Under the pieces are notes generated by a model. That model ran no database searches, was not told the DNA's origin, and saw only the letters and a program-made list of their open reading frames with translations. The translations under genes were made by a program, and so were the position numbers. A DNA stretch of 41,465 nt, taken from positions 1 through 41,465 of the forward strand of contig JAKQJM010000086.1 of assembly GCA_029561145.1 (NCBI GenBank). Direction: 5' to 3'. Of this stretch, positions 1-7,495 are shown one piece after another (position 1 is the stretch's first letter; each line of letters begins with the position of its first letter). The DNA comes from Pseudomonadota bacterium (GTDB lineage: Bacteria > Pseudomonadota > Gammaproteobacteria > Xanthomonadales > Rhodanobacteraceae).

Positions 1-70
1 TGCAGGCCAGCGCCGGAATCGCAACGCCGGCAGCAAGCAGCGCAGCGCGAAAGGAATGGGAAGCACGCAT
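1..70 (-). CDS. Partial secreted protein, N-terminus only (signal peptide)
   Basis: The reverse strand opens with an ATG at 70-68 and runs off the left edge. The visible residues begin MRASHSFRAALLAAG and continue with VAIPALAC, a positively charged start, a hydrophobic core and an Ala-x-Ala-Cys ending. That is a typical Sec signal peptide, possibly a lipoprotein with the lipobox cysteine at the end. An in-frame ATG three codons upstream (79-77) is an alternative start. The gene lies about 150 bases downstream of the cbb3 oxidase assembly operon on the same strand. Only about 23 residues are visible, so function cannot be assigned. Confidence 0.45.
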   Translation of the reverse strand, partial: MRASHSFRAALLAAGVAIPALAC

Positions 71-230
71 GGACGACATCTCACGGAGGCGTCGCAGGGC
101 GCCATCCGGTCGGATTCTCGGCGCCCGGCACGGCCCGCGCAAGGGAACGACGGTATGCGGCGCGTCGCAGCGACTCACTGTCGCTTGCAATTTCGAAGCG
201 ATGGCGGCGGCGCCGGTTCCGGCTTGCGAC

Positions 231-962
231 TCAATGCACGTGGCTTGAGCAGTCGAACGGCAGCCAGGCATGCAGCCAGGGCAGGCTGCCGGCCAACCAC
301 GGGCCGGCGAGCGTGAGTGCGGCACTGGCCAGCAGGACCGTGCCAGCGACGCGCCTGGCCCCGGGGCGAGCGGCGAAGCCGACCATGCGCTGGGCACCAA
401 ACGCAGTGGCCAGCATGGCCGGCGCGGTGCCGAGGCCGAACGCGGTCATCGTCGCTGCAGCACGGCTAGCGTCGAGTTGCAGGCTGGCGATCAGCAACAC
501 GGTGTAGACGAAGCCGCAGGGCATCCAGCCCCAGACCATGCCGAACGCGAATGCGCGCGGCAGGTTGGTCACAGGCAGCAGCTTGCGACCGAGCGGTGCC
601 AGTCGCGGCCATAGTCGCCGACCGATGCCGAAGCCTGGATCACGCACGCGTCCGAAGGCGACCAGGGCACCGAGCAGCAGGGCCAGCGCCGAAAGTGCGC
701 GCAGGCTGCGGCGCACGGCTTCGATATCGAGCAGTCCGATCAGGCCGCCAAGCACGCCGCCGAACAACAGGCCGGCCAGGCCATAGGACGCAATGCGCCC
801 CGCTTGATAACCCAGCAGCAGGCCCGCTCGCGGTCGTCCGTTGGCAGCTTTCGCCGTGGCGATGCCCAGCGCTGCCGAGATGCCACCGCACATGACCAGG
901 CAGTGACCGCTGGCGGCCAGGCCGAGCAACAAGGCGGCACCGAGAGTCAGGCCCTCGATCAC
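231..962 (-). CDS. TauE/SafE (UreH/DsbD_2-like) family membrane protein of the cbb3 oxidase operon
   Basis: This 243-residue, highly hydrophobic protein has about six membrane segments. It begins with a helix containing SGHCLVMCGGI, the Gly/Cys-rich signature of the UreH-like transmembrane domain (Pfam DsbD_2, often annotated sulfite exporter TauE/SafE). A second cysteine motif, GWMPCGFVYT, lies near residue 150, so the cysteine pairs sit in membrane helices as in thiol or metal transporters. The start ATG (962-960) overlaps the ccoS stop by four bases, which implies translational coupling. Family members are regularly found last in ccoGHIS operons, so a role in copper supply or redox assembly of cytochrome cbb3 oxidase is likely; the transported substrate is unknown. 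Confidence 0.8.
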   Translation of the reverse strand: MIEGLTLGAALLLGLAASGHCLVMCGGISAALGIATAKAANGRPRAGLLLGYQAGRIASYGLAGLLFGGVLGGLIGLLDIEAVRRSLRALSALALLLGALVAFGRVRDPGFGIGRRLWPRLAPLGRKLLPVTNLPRAFAFGMVWGWMPCGFVYTVLLIASLQLDASRAAATMTAFGLGTAPAMLATAFGAQRMVGFAARPGARRVAGTVLLASAALTLAGPWLAGSLPWLHAWLPFDCSSHVH

Positions 963-1144
963 GGCTTTGGCTCCTCCCCGGATTCGTCGCCCGGCGTCAT
1001 CGTGCGCGTGTCGTCCAGCAGCGGCAGCAAGGCAGGCGTCTGCAGGTCATCGAACTGGTCGTGGTCAACCGCCCAGAAGAACGCCATGCCCGCGCCGACC
1101 AGCAACAGCAGGGTCAACGGAATCATGATGATCAGGATGCTCAT
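959..1144 (-). CDS. ccoS: cbb3-type cytochrome oxidase assembly protein CcoS
   Basis: This is a 61-residue protein with one N-terminal membrane helix (about residues 2-25, MSILIIMIPLTLLLLVGAGM) followed by FFWAVDHDQFDDL. The aromatic WAVxxxQFDDL stretch after the helix is the hallmark of the CcoS family. CcoS is needed in other bacteria for cofactor (heme and copper) insertion into CcoN. The start at 1144 is chosen because it overlaps the ccoI stop in an ATGA and matches family length; a longer in-frame extension to 1378 lies inside ccoI and is not credible. It overlaps the next gene by ATGA as well. Confidence 0.9.
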   Translation of the reverse strand: MSILIIMIPLTLLLLVGAGMAFFWAVDHDQFDDLQTPALLPLLDDTRTMTPGDESGEEPKP

Positions 1145-3630
1145 CGACCGACTCCAACGGCGGGCCGCAACGCCGCGGTGTAACGCGGTTGCTCGCGTCC
1201 TATGCGCAGGGCATTGAGGACGACGACCAGGGAACTCGCCGACATGCCGATCGCAGCGAGCCAGGGCGGTACGAATCCCAGCGCCGCGAACGGTACCGCC
1301 AGCAGATTGTAGGCGAGTGCCCAGCGCTGGTTCTGACGCAGCACGCGCAAGGTTTCGCGGGCAATGCGGCGAGCGCAACCGAGCGCATCGAGGCGATCAC
1401 CAGCCAGCACGATGTCGCTGGACGCCTGCGCCAGGTCGGCGCCGCTGGCGAAGCTGACCGCCACATCGGCGGCGGCGAGGATCGGTGCGTCGTTGATGCC
1501 GTCACCGACCACGATCACGCGTGCCCCATCGGCATGCAATGCGCTCAGCCGGGCCAGCTTGTCTGCAGGGCGCAGGCGTGCGTGCCAATGTTTGATGCCG
1601 AGTTGCGCAGCAGCGGCGGCAACCTTGGTCGGCGCATCGCCGCTGCAGATCTCGATGCTCAGCCCGTCGGCGACCAGCGCGTCGACGGCGGCCTTTGCGC
1701 CAGGACGCAGACGCTCGGTCAGATGAAACGCGGCGATCACTCCGCTGTCGTCGGCAAGTACGACAGCGTCGTCCAGCGAGGTGTCGGCAACGCCCGCGGT
1801 CAATGCAAAACCCGCGTGGCCGAGGCGCAACTTGCGCCCGTCGATGATGCCCTCGAGTCCGCCGCCGGTTTCGGCACGCATTGCTTCGACGGCGTGCGTT
1901 GCCAAATTGCCCGCGGCCGTGGTGATGGCCAGTGCGAGCGGATGCCGGCTGCCGCGCGCGAGCGAGCCGGCCAGCGCCAGCGCGTCGTTGGCGACCGCGG
2001 CCGCCACCGTATGGCGTGATCGTGCGTCGCGCGAATCACACGTTCCAAATCCCGGGTCCTGGCTTTCAAGCGCCAGATGCGGCTCGGTCAGGGTACCGGT
2101 CTTGTCGAACACGGCATGGCTGGCCATGGCGAGTTGTTCGATCGCATCCGCGCGCGCGACCAGCACGCCGCGTCGGGCCAACACGGCCAGTGCCCGCGTC
2201 AGCGCCGCCGGCACGGCAAGCGCGAAGGCGCACGGACAGGACACGACCAGCACGGCCAGGGTCGCCGCAAATGCGCGCGACGGTTCGAACAAGGTCCAGC
2301 CGAGGGCAGTCAGCGCGGCCAGGCTCAGCACACGTGCGACAAAGTGGGCTGCCGCGCGTTCGCCGGCCAGGGCCAGGCGCGGACGCTGGGTTGCCGCGCG
2401 CGTCACCAGTCTGCCAATGCCGGCCAGGACCGTATCGCCGCCGACGCGCTCGACGCGCAGTTCGGCAGGACCTTCAAGCAGCAAGCTGCCGGCAATCAGG
2501 GTTTCGCCGCACTGCCTTGTCAGCGCGCGGGATTCGCCGGACAGCAGCGACTCGTCGACGCGGCAGCGCGCGCTCAACAGGGTGCCGTCGGCCGGCACGC
2601 CGCTGCCTTCAGCCACGTGAATGCGATCGCCGACCTGCAGCTCGATCGCGCCGACGCGTTGCAGCGAACCGTCATCGCCCATGCGATCGGCAAATGGCGG
2701 ACTCAATCGCGCCAGTGCGTCGGACAGATCGCCCGAACGGTGGCGTGCACGCATTTCCAGGTAGCGACCGATCAACAGGATGAACACGAACATGCTGACC
2801 GAATCGAAGTAGACCTCGCGGCCACCTTGCACGGTCTCGATCAGGCTGGACAGATAGATCAACGCCACCGCGAGCGCGACCGGCACATCCATGCCCAGTG
2901 CACCGGCGCGCACGCTGCGCCAGGCGCCGGCAAAAAAGGGTCGCGCGGCGTACAGCACGACCGGCGTGGCGACCAGCAACGAGAACCAGCGCAGCAGATC
3001 GCGCATGCTCGTATCCGTGCCGTCGAAGGCGCCGAGATAGAGTCCGCTGGCGATCATCATCGCCTGCATCGCGCCGAAACCAGCCACCAGCAGGCGCTTC
3101 AGTGCGGCACGGGATTCGCGGCGGCGCAAGTCATCCAGTGTGGCGGCGTCGAGCGGCAGGGCCTGATAGCCGGTGCGCGCCAGTGTCTCGATGATCCGGG
3201 CGAGCGTGCAGCGGCTGTCGTCCCAGACGATGCGGGCACGTCGCGCGCTGGCGTTGACCTGCACGCTTGTCATGCCGGCCAAGCTGCCGAGCGAGCGCTC
3301 GATCAGCCAGACGCAGGCGGCGCAGCGCACGCCGTCGATCAGCAACAGCGTTTCGCGCTGGCCGCCTTCCAGTTCGCGCACCACATGGCGCGCCAGTTCG
3401 GGGCGTGACCAGAGCGTGCTGTCGCGGTCAATGTCGACGCCGCTGGCGACGCGCGTCGCCGGCTCGCTGCGCAGGCGGTAGTAGTCGGCGAGTCCGAGTT
3501 GATCGATCCATTCGACGGCGGCGCGACAACCCTGGCAGCAGACCGCATGCTCGATGCCGGCGCTGCGCGCCAGCACTGCGCCGACCGCCGGCAGGGTTTC
3601 ACCGCAGTGCCAGCAGCCGGCTGCGCTCAT
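1141..3630 (-). CDS. ccoI: Copper-translocating P1B-type ATPase CcoI (cbb3 oxidase assembly)
   Basis: This 829-residue heavy-metal P-type ATPase probably moves copper to the periplasmic side for cbb3 oxidase assembly. The N-terminus has CWHCGE and a CCQGC pair, the cysteine-rich domain found in CcoI/FixI, followed by a heavy-metal-associated domain with GVRCAAC. Later come eight predicted membrane helices, the metal-binding CPC motif in VVSCPCAFAL, the phosphorylation site DKTGTLTEP, an SRHPLALA nucleotide-binding motif and the hinge GDGINDAP. The start at 3630 (MSAAGCWHCG) overlaps the upstream stop in an ATGA; an upstream in-frame extension to 3756 lies inside ccoH. It sits between the FixH-like gene and ccoS, the standard FixGHIS order minus ccoG. 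Confidence 0.92.
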   Translation of the reverse strand: MSAAGCWHCGETLPAVGAVLARSAGIEHAVCCQGCRAAVEWIDQLGLADYYRLRSEPATRVASGVDIDRDSTLWSRPELARHVVRELEGGQRETLLLIDGVRCAACVWLIERSLGSLAGMTSVQVNASARRARIVWDDSRCTLARIIETLARTGYQALPLDAATLDDLRRRESRAALKRLLVAGFGAMQAMMIASGLYLGAFDGTDTSMRDLLRWFSLLVATPVVLYAARPFFAGAWRSVRAGALGMDVPVALAVALIYLSSLIETVQGGREVYFDSVSMFVFILLIGRYLEMRARHRSGDLSDALARLSPPFADRMGDDGSLQRVGAIELQVGDRIHVAEGSGVPADGTLLSARCRVDESLLSGESRALTRQCGETLIAGSLLLEGPAELRVERVGGDTVLAGIGRLVTRAATQRPRLALAGERAAAHFVARVLSLAALTALGWTLFEPSRAFAATLAVLVVSCPCAFALAVPAALTRALAVLARRGVLVARADAIEQLAMASHAVFDKTGTLTEPHLALESQDPGFGTCDSRDARSRHTVAAAVANDALALAGSLARGSRHPLALAITTAAGNLATHAVEAMRAETGGGLEGIIDGRKLRLGHAGFALTAGVADTSLDDAVVLADDSGVIAAFHLTERLRPGAKAAVDALVADGLSIEICSGDAPTKVAAAAAQLGIKHWHARLRPADKLARLSALHADGARVIVVGDGINDAPILAAADVAVSFASGADLAQASSDIVLAGDRLDALGCARRIARETLRVLRQNQRWALAYNLLAVPFAALGFVPPWLAAIGMSASSLVVVLNALRIGREQPRYTAALRPAVGVGR

Positions 3631-3845
3631 CGCGGGGTCTCGGCAGGATCGTCGGTCGTGGCAGGTCTGGCCGTGGGAACCTTGAAAACCATCTCGCCAT
3701 CGATCGCGACCGGCGGATCGGCGTGGCGTACACCGAGCACGATCATCCACACGCAACCGGCCAGCGAGGCGATGAAGATCAGCAGGCCGAGCCAGAGCAC
3801 CGGTTGCTGATACCAGTGGCTGCGGATTTCGCGGGAAGGATTCAT
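3627..3845 (-). CDS. Short FixH/CcoH-like membrane protein
   Basis: This is a 72-residue protein with one membrane helix (about residues 16-38, VLWLGLLIFIASLAGCVWMI) and a short periplasmic tail ending in DPAETPR. It occupies the ccoH slot between ccoP and ccoI, overlaps ccoI by ATGA and has an AAGG ribosome site five bases before its ATG. FixH/CcoH proteins are usually about 150-170 residues with a periplasmic domain after the helix; here almost all of that domain is missing. I call it CcoH-like by position and topology, not by a clear motif. It may be a reduced CcoH that keeps only the helix which contacts the oxidase. Confidence 0.6.
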   Translation of the reverse strand: MNPSREIRSHWYQQPVLWLGLLIFIASLAGCVWMIVLGVRHADPPVAIDGEMVFKVPTARPATTDDPAETPR

Positions 3846-3870
3846 CGTCAGCCTTGCGCGATGCGGATAT

Positions 3871-4761
3871 TCAGTCCGACTGCGCGCGCATCCAGGTCAG
3901 GACAAGGTGCACGTCGACCGCCTGCAGACGCGATTGCCAGGCCGGCATGACACCGCTGCGCCCCGCGACAATGGTCTGCTTGATCGCCGCGAGATCGCCG
4001 CCGTAGAGCCAGACCGTATCGGTCAGGTTGGGTGCGCCCAGGGCCGGATTGCCCTTGCCGTCCGGGCCGTGACAGGCGGCACAAAGTGCAAACATCGGCT
4101 GACCTGCCGCTGCTGCCTGCGCGTCATGGGCAGCGCCGGAAAGCCCAAGCACATAGTTGGCGACGTTGCCTACGCCCGCTTCGCCGAGGGCTTCGCCGAG
4201 CGGTGGCATGGTGCCGTGGCGGCCATTGAGGATACTGGTCTTGACCGTCGCGTCATCGCCGCCATAGAGCCAGTCGGCATCGATCAGGTTGGGTGCGCCG
4301 AGCAGTTTGTTGCCCTGGGCGTGGCGGCCATGACAGGCCGCGCAGTTGTCGATGAAGATGCGCTCACCGAGCTGGACTGCCGCCGGATTGGAGGCCAGTT
4401 CGGCTGGTGCGACCGACAGGTAGTACGCGTCGAATCCGCGCGCGGTGGCGCGATTGTTGGCCACATCGCGGGCGAGTTCGCCGTGCGAGGTCCAGCCGAG
4501 CAGACCCTTGTGGCTGCCGAAGCCCGGATACAACGCAAGGTAGACGACTCCGATCGCGAACATGCTGGCCGACATCCATACCCACCAGCGCGGCAGCTTG
4601 CGCACGCTCTCGCGCAAGACGCCGTGCGCCCAGACGTGGCCGGTGGTGCCATCGGGCAGGACAGGAATCTCCACGCGCTGACCCCACAGGAACAGGAACA
4701 GGGTGATGCCCATGTTGGTCACCGCCAGCGCCATGATCCAGATCGACCAGAATGTACTCAC
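3871..4761 (-). CDS. ccoP: cbb3-type cytochrome c oxidase subunit III (diheme CcoP)
   Basis: This is a 296-residue diheme c-type cytochrome subunit that carries electrons to the CcoN/CcoO core. Two N-terminal membrane helices (about residues 5-27 and 58-78) are followed by two periplasmic cytochrome c domains, with heme sites CAACH at residues 140-144 and CAACH at 227-231. Repeated GAPNL..WLYGG and GVMPAW/GTMPPL segments supply the distal methionine ligands. Translation starts at a GTG (4761-4759) with GAGGAG eight bases upstream; it overlaps the ccoQ stop as GTGA. A gap of only 25 bases separates it from the next gene. Confidence 0.95.
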   Translation of the reverse strand: MSTFWSIWIMALAVTNMGITLFLFLWGQRVEIPVLPDGTTGHVWAHGVLRESVRKLPRWWVWMSASMFAIGVVYLALYPGFGSHKGLLGWTSHGELARDVANNRATARGFDAYYLSVAPAELASNPAAVQLGERIFIDNCAACHGRHAQGNKLLGAPNLIDADWLYGGDDATVKTSILNGRHGTMPPLGEALGEAGVGNVANYVLGLSGAAHDAQAAAAGQPMFALCAACHGPDGKGNPALGAPNLTDTVWLYGGDLAAIKQTIVAGRSGVMPAWQSRLQAVDVHLVLTWMRAQSD

Positions 4762-4943
4762 GGGTGCATCTCCTCATCCCGACCGTTTGCGTTCGAATGC
4801 GCTTCGTCGTCCATCGGCAGGCGTGCCAGGGCGTCGTACTTGCGCTTGTGCCGCGCGCTCCAGACCCAGATCCAGGTGCCGATGAAGCTCAACAGCAGGA
4901 TCACCGTGATGACTCCGGAAAGATGACCCCAGAGCGGACTCAT
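4758..4943 (-). CDS. ccoQ: cbb3-type cytochrome oxidase subunit CcoQ
   Basis: This 61-residue protein has one membrane helix (residues about 8-30) ending in IGTWIWVWSARHK, then a charged cytoplasmic tail with KRKYDALARLPMDDE. The W..S.RHKxxYDxxARLPxDD pattern is typical of CcoQ/FixQ, which stabilises the CcoNOP complex. The start at 4943 is set by the ATGA overlap with ccoO and by family size. It overlaps ccoP at its other end by four bases, so O, Q and P are likely translated in sequence. Confidence 0.9.
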   Translation of the reverse strand: MSPLWGHLSGVITVILLLSFIGTWIWVWSARHKRKYDALARLPMDDEAHSNANGRDEEMHP

Positions 4944-5611
4944 GGCGCCCCCGCGTTTGCCGGCGCCGATGGCGCGTCCGCCGGCGCATCCGCCTGCGCC
5001 ACATTGGCCACGCCGAGTCCCTGCAGATAGGCGATCAGGGCATCCATCGCGGTCTTGCCTTCCACAGCTTGCGTGGCGGCAGCGATATCCGATTCGCTGT
5101 AGGGATCGCCGAGGGTACGCAGGACGCGCATGCGAGCCTTGATGTCCTCGGCGTCGATGGCCTCGGTCGCCAGCCACGGATAGCCGGGCATGTTCGATTC
5201 GACCACGACCGCACGCGGGTCCATCAGGTGCAACTGCTGCCAGGCGTCGGAATACTTGCCGCCGACCCTGGCCAGGTCCGGACCTGTGCGCTTCGAACCC
5301 CATTGGTGGGGACGGTCGTAGACCGACTCCTCGCTCACCGAGTAGTGGCCGTAGCGCTGCGTTTCCGCGCGCAGCGCACGGATCATCTGGGTGTGGCACA
5401 GATAGCAGCCTTCGCGTACGTAGATGTCCTTGCCGGCCAGACGCAACGGATCGTAGGGCTTGACTCCCGCTTCGGCGGAGACCTCGTGGGCGCGCATGAA
5501 CAAGGGCGTGATCTCGGCCAGACCACCCAGCGACACCATGATCGCGATGCCGACGCCCAACGCACCAGCATGCTTCTCGATCGCCTCAAAGTAACGATAG
5601 CCCTTGGCCAT
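4940..5611 (-). CDS. ccoO: cbb3-type cytochrome c oxidase subunit II (monoheme CcoO)
   Basis: This 223-residue subunit has an N-terminal membrane anchor (about residues 17-38) and one periplasmic c-type heme site, CYLCH at residues 69-73. The surrounding sequence EGCYLCHTQMIR and the later RTGPDLARVGGKYSD and NMPGYPWL (with the probable axial methionine) are diagnostic for CcoO/FixO. The last 20 or so residues are Ala/Pro rich. The ATG at 5611 is preceded by AAGAG seven bases upstream. Unlike the rest of the operon, a 219-base gap filled by tandem repeats separates it from ccoN. Confidence 0.95.
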   Translation of the reverse strand: MAKGYRYFEAIEKHAGALGVGIAIMVSLGGLAEITPLFMRAHEVSAEAGVKPYDPLRLAGKDIYVREGCYLCHTQMIRALRAETQRYGHYSVSEESVYDRPHQWGSKRTGPDLARVGGKYSDAWQQLHLMDPRAVVVESNMPGYPWLATEAIDAEDIKARMRVLRTLGDPYSESDIAAATQAVEGKTAMDALIAYLQGLGVANVAQADAPADAPSAPANAGAP

Positions 5612-5629
5612 GGTTGTGCTCTTAATAGA

Positions 5630-5832
5630 AAAGTGCGGCCACGGATGGCCGCTTCTGGACTGACAAGGTGGATCGACGCTCCCGCTGCGGAATGCAGGTC
5701 GAGGCGGCGAGCATTGACGCGAGCATCGATACGCAAAGTGCGGCCACGGATGGCCGCTTCTGGACTGACAAGGTGGATCGACGCTCCCGCTGCGGAATGC
5801 AGGTCGAGGCGGCGAGCATTGACGCGAGCATC
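5630..5832. repeat. Two tandem copies of a 105-bp unit (98 identical bases + 7-base spacer) between ccoN and ccoO
   Basis: Positions 5630-5727 and 5735-5832 are identical over 98 bases, separated by GATACGC. Each copy begins AAAGTGCGGCC and holds a perfect 6-bp inverted repeat, GCGGCC-ACGGAT-GGCCGC (5635-5652 and 5740-5757), and a direct GAGCAT...GAGCAT pair near the other end. The second copy ends inside the ccoN stop codon. The unit length is a multiple of three and both strands stay open, so spurious reading frames appear. I see no coding evidence; it resembles a dispersed palindromic element duplicated in place and could modulate ccoN/ccoO stoichiometry through mRNA structure. Confidence 0.95.
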
Positions 5833-7297
5833 AATTCGTGGCCGGTAGCGGTGCCGGCACCTGGTGTTCGGCCGGTTCCGGAATCGGCACCGGTATCGGC
5901 TGGATCAGGCGCGCCCGCGCATCGGCTGCGGTGTGCCACAGGTTCCAGGCCATCACGACCATGCCGAACACGATCAGTACGCCACCGAAAAAGCGGATCA
6001 TGTACAGCGGCTTGATCGCGACCAGGCTATCGATGAAGGCATAGGTCAATGAGCCGTCCTCGCTGGTGGCACGCCACATCAGGCCTTCGGTGACGCCGGC
6101 CAGCCACATCGAGACGATATACAGCAGCAAGCCCGCGGTATGCAGGCGGAAATGCAGTTCCATGGCGCGCTGCGAGTGCATCTCCGGCTTGCCGAGCGCG
6201 CGCGGCGCCATCGCGTACAGCGAACCGATCGTGATCATCGCGACCCAGCCGATCGAGCCGGAATGCACATGGGCGACGGTCCAGTCGGTGTAGTGCGACA
6301 GCGCGTTGACGGTCTTGATCGCCATCATCGATCCTTCGAACGTCGACGCGGCATAGAACACCAGGGACAGCACCATGAACTTCGCCGCAGGATCGGTTTT
6401 CAGTCGGTGCCAGGAGCCATTGAAGGTGAACAGGCCATTTGCCGCCGAACCCCAGCTTGGCATCAGCAGCACCAGCGAGAACGCCATGCCGACCGACTGC
6501 ACCCAGTCCGGCAACGCGGTGTACATCAGGTGATGCGATCCGGCCCACATGTAGACCGAAATCAGCGCCCAGAAATTGACGATCGAGAAACGATAACTCC
6601 ACAGCGGCTGCTGCGCCTGGCGCGGCACGAAGTAATACATCATGCCGAGGAACCCGGCGGTCAGGAAAAATGCCACCGCATTGTGGCCATACCACCACTG
6701 CACCATCGCATCGACCGTACCGGAATAGATCGGATACGACTTGAACAGCGACACCGGCAGGGCCAGGTTGTTGACGATGTGCAGCAGGCCGACCGCGATG
6801 ATGAAGGCGCCGTAGTACCAGTTGGCCACGTAGATATGCTGGATGCGCCGGCGTGCGAGCGTGGCGAAGAAGACCGTGCCGAAGCTGACCCAGACCACGG
6901 CGGTCAGGATGTCGATGAACCATTCCGGCTCGGCATATTCCTTGCTCTGGGTGATGCCGAACGGCATTGTCGCCATGGCCAGCACGAGGACCAACTGCCA
7001 ACCCCAGAAGGTGAAATTGGCCAGGCGCGGCAGCGCCAGGCGCGTATGCCCGGTGCGCTGCACGATGTAATAGCAGGTGCCCATCAGGGCCGATCCGCCA
7101 AACGCGAAGATGACGCCGAAGGTGTGATTCGGTCGCAGGCGGCTGAAGGTCAGCCAGGGGATGTCGAAATTGAGCGCGGGCCAGGCCAGCTGGGCGGCGA
7201 TGTACACGCCGATGCCCATGCCGATGATGCCCCAGACGGCCGCTGCGAGAAGGAAGCGGCGGACGACATGATCGTTGTAGGTTTCGATGGTCGGCAT
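5831..7297 (-). CDS. ccoN: cbb3-type cytochrome c oxidase subunit I (CcoN, catalytic)
   Basis: This 488-residue polytopic heme-copper oxidase subunit reduces oxygen at a heme b3-CuB centre and pumps protons. Expected ligands are visible: His58 in RPNHTFG for low-spin heme b, His205 in WWYGHNAV and His255-His256 in WAGSHHLMY for CuB, Tyr249 in ISVYMW (the cross-linked tyrosine of C-type oxidases), and His343 and His345 in [11 protein letters not shown] for the hemes. The C-terminus is extended by a Pro-rich tail ([13 protein letters not shown]). It is the first gene of the operon and follows a likely Fnr/Anr-regulated promoter. Its stop codon is embedded in the end of a tandem repeat. Confidence 0.97.
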   Translation of the reverse strand: MPTIETYNDHVVRRFLLAAAVWGIIGMGIGVYIAAQLAWPALNFDIPWLTFSRLRPNHTFGVIFAFGGSALMGTCYYIVQRTGHTRLALPRLANFTFWGWQLVLVLAMATMPFGITQSKEYAEPEWFIDILTAVVWVSFGTVFFATLARRRIQHIYVANWYYGAFIIAVGLLHIVNNLALPVSLFKSYPIYSGTVDAMVQWWYGHNAVAFFLTAGFLGMMYYFVPRQAQQPLWSYRFSIVNFWALISVYMWAGSHHLMYTALPDWVQSVGMAFSLVLLMPSWGSAANGLFTFNGSWHRLKTDPAAKFMVLSLVFYAASTFEGSMMAIKTVNALSHYTDWTVAHVHSGSIGWVAMITIGSLYAMAPRALGKPEMHSQRAMELHFRLHTAGLLLYIVSMWLAGVTEGLMWRATSEDGSLTYAFIDSLVAIKPLYMIRFFGGVLIVFGMVVMAWNLWHTAADARARLIQPIPVPIPEPAEHQVPAPLPATN

Positions 7298-7325
7298 GGG
7301 CCAGTCCGAGGTGTGCTTCCCCCGT

Positions 7326-7366
7326 ATTGTCCTCCGTTTGGATCTGCATTGAACTGATCTGGATCA
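7326..7366 (-). promoter_or_regulatory. Probable Fnr/Anr-dependent promoter of ccoNOQP
   Basis: At 7354-7367 the sequence CTGATCTGGATCAG matches the Fnr/Anr consensus TTGAT-N4-ATCAA in four of five bases on each half and is symmetrical. On the minus strand a -10-like GACAAT lies at 7331-7326. Its centre is 32 bases from the box centre, which is exactly the geometry of class II Fnr promoters (box at -41.5). That places transcription start near 7319, about 22 bases upstream of the ccoN start. cbb3 oxidase operons are classically controlled by Fnr/Anr or FixK. Confidence 0.6.
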
Positions 7367-7446
7367 GGGCAGGATGACGCAGTCGGGCAGCCAGATGGCA
7401 TCAAGCCTGGTCGGCGCCCGGCACCGGCGCCTGGTCCTGGCCACAA

Positions 7447-7478
7447 CGCAAGAGGCCGCCTTGCGGCGGCCTCTTGCG
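7447..7478 (-). terminator. Hairpin terminator downstream of rho
   Basis: A perfect 14-bp inverted repeat (7447-7460 with 7465-7478, CGCAAGAGGCCGCC) with a TTGC loop lies 17 bases after the rho stop. On the minus strand the bases after the stem are TTGTGG, so the U-tract is poor. The stem is strong and lies between rho and the ccoN promoter, so it would insulate the two. Confidence 0.65.
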
Positions 7479-7495
7479 TATCGAAGCGGGCGGAC

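Noticed and set aside
1144-1378. Long N-terminal extension of ccoS
   Set aside because: The extra 78 codons are antisense-like Arg-rich sequence within ccoI; the family length and the ATGA overlap support the short form.
5630-5832. CRISPR-like array
   Set aside because: There are only two 98-bp units with a 7-base spacer; unit size, spacer size and lack of cas genes exclude CRISPR.
5622-6015. Open frames on both strands across the tandem repeats (about 105-115 residues) with an internally repeated peptide
   Set aside because: The repeat length is a multiple of three, so any open frame repeats itself. The frames run into ccoN on the opposite or same strand and have no ribosome site or family resemblance.
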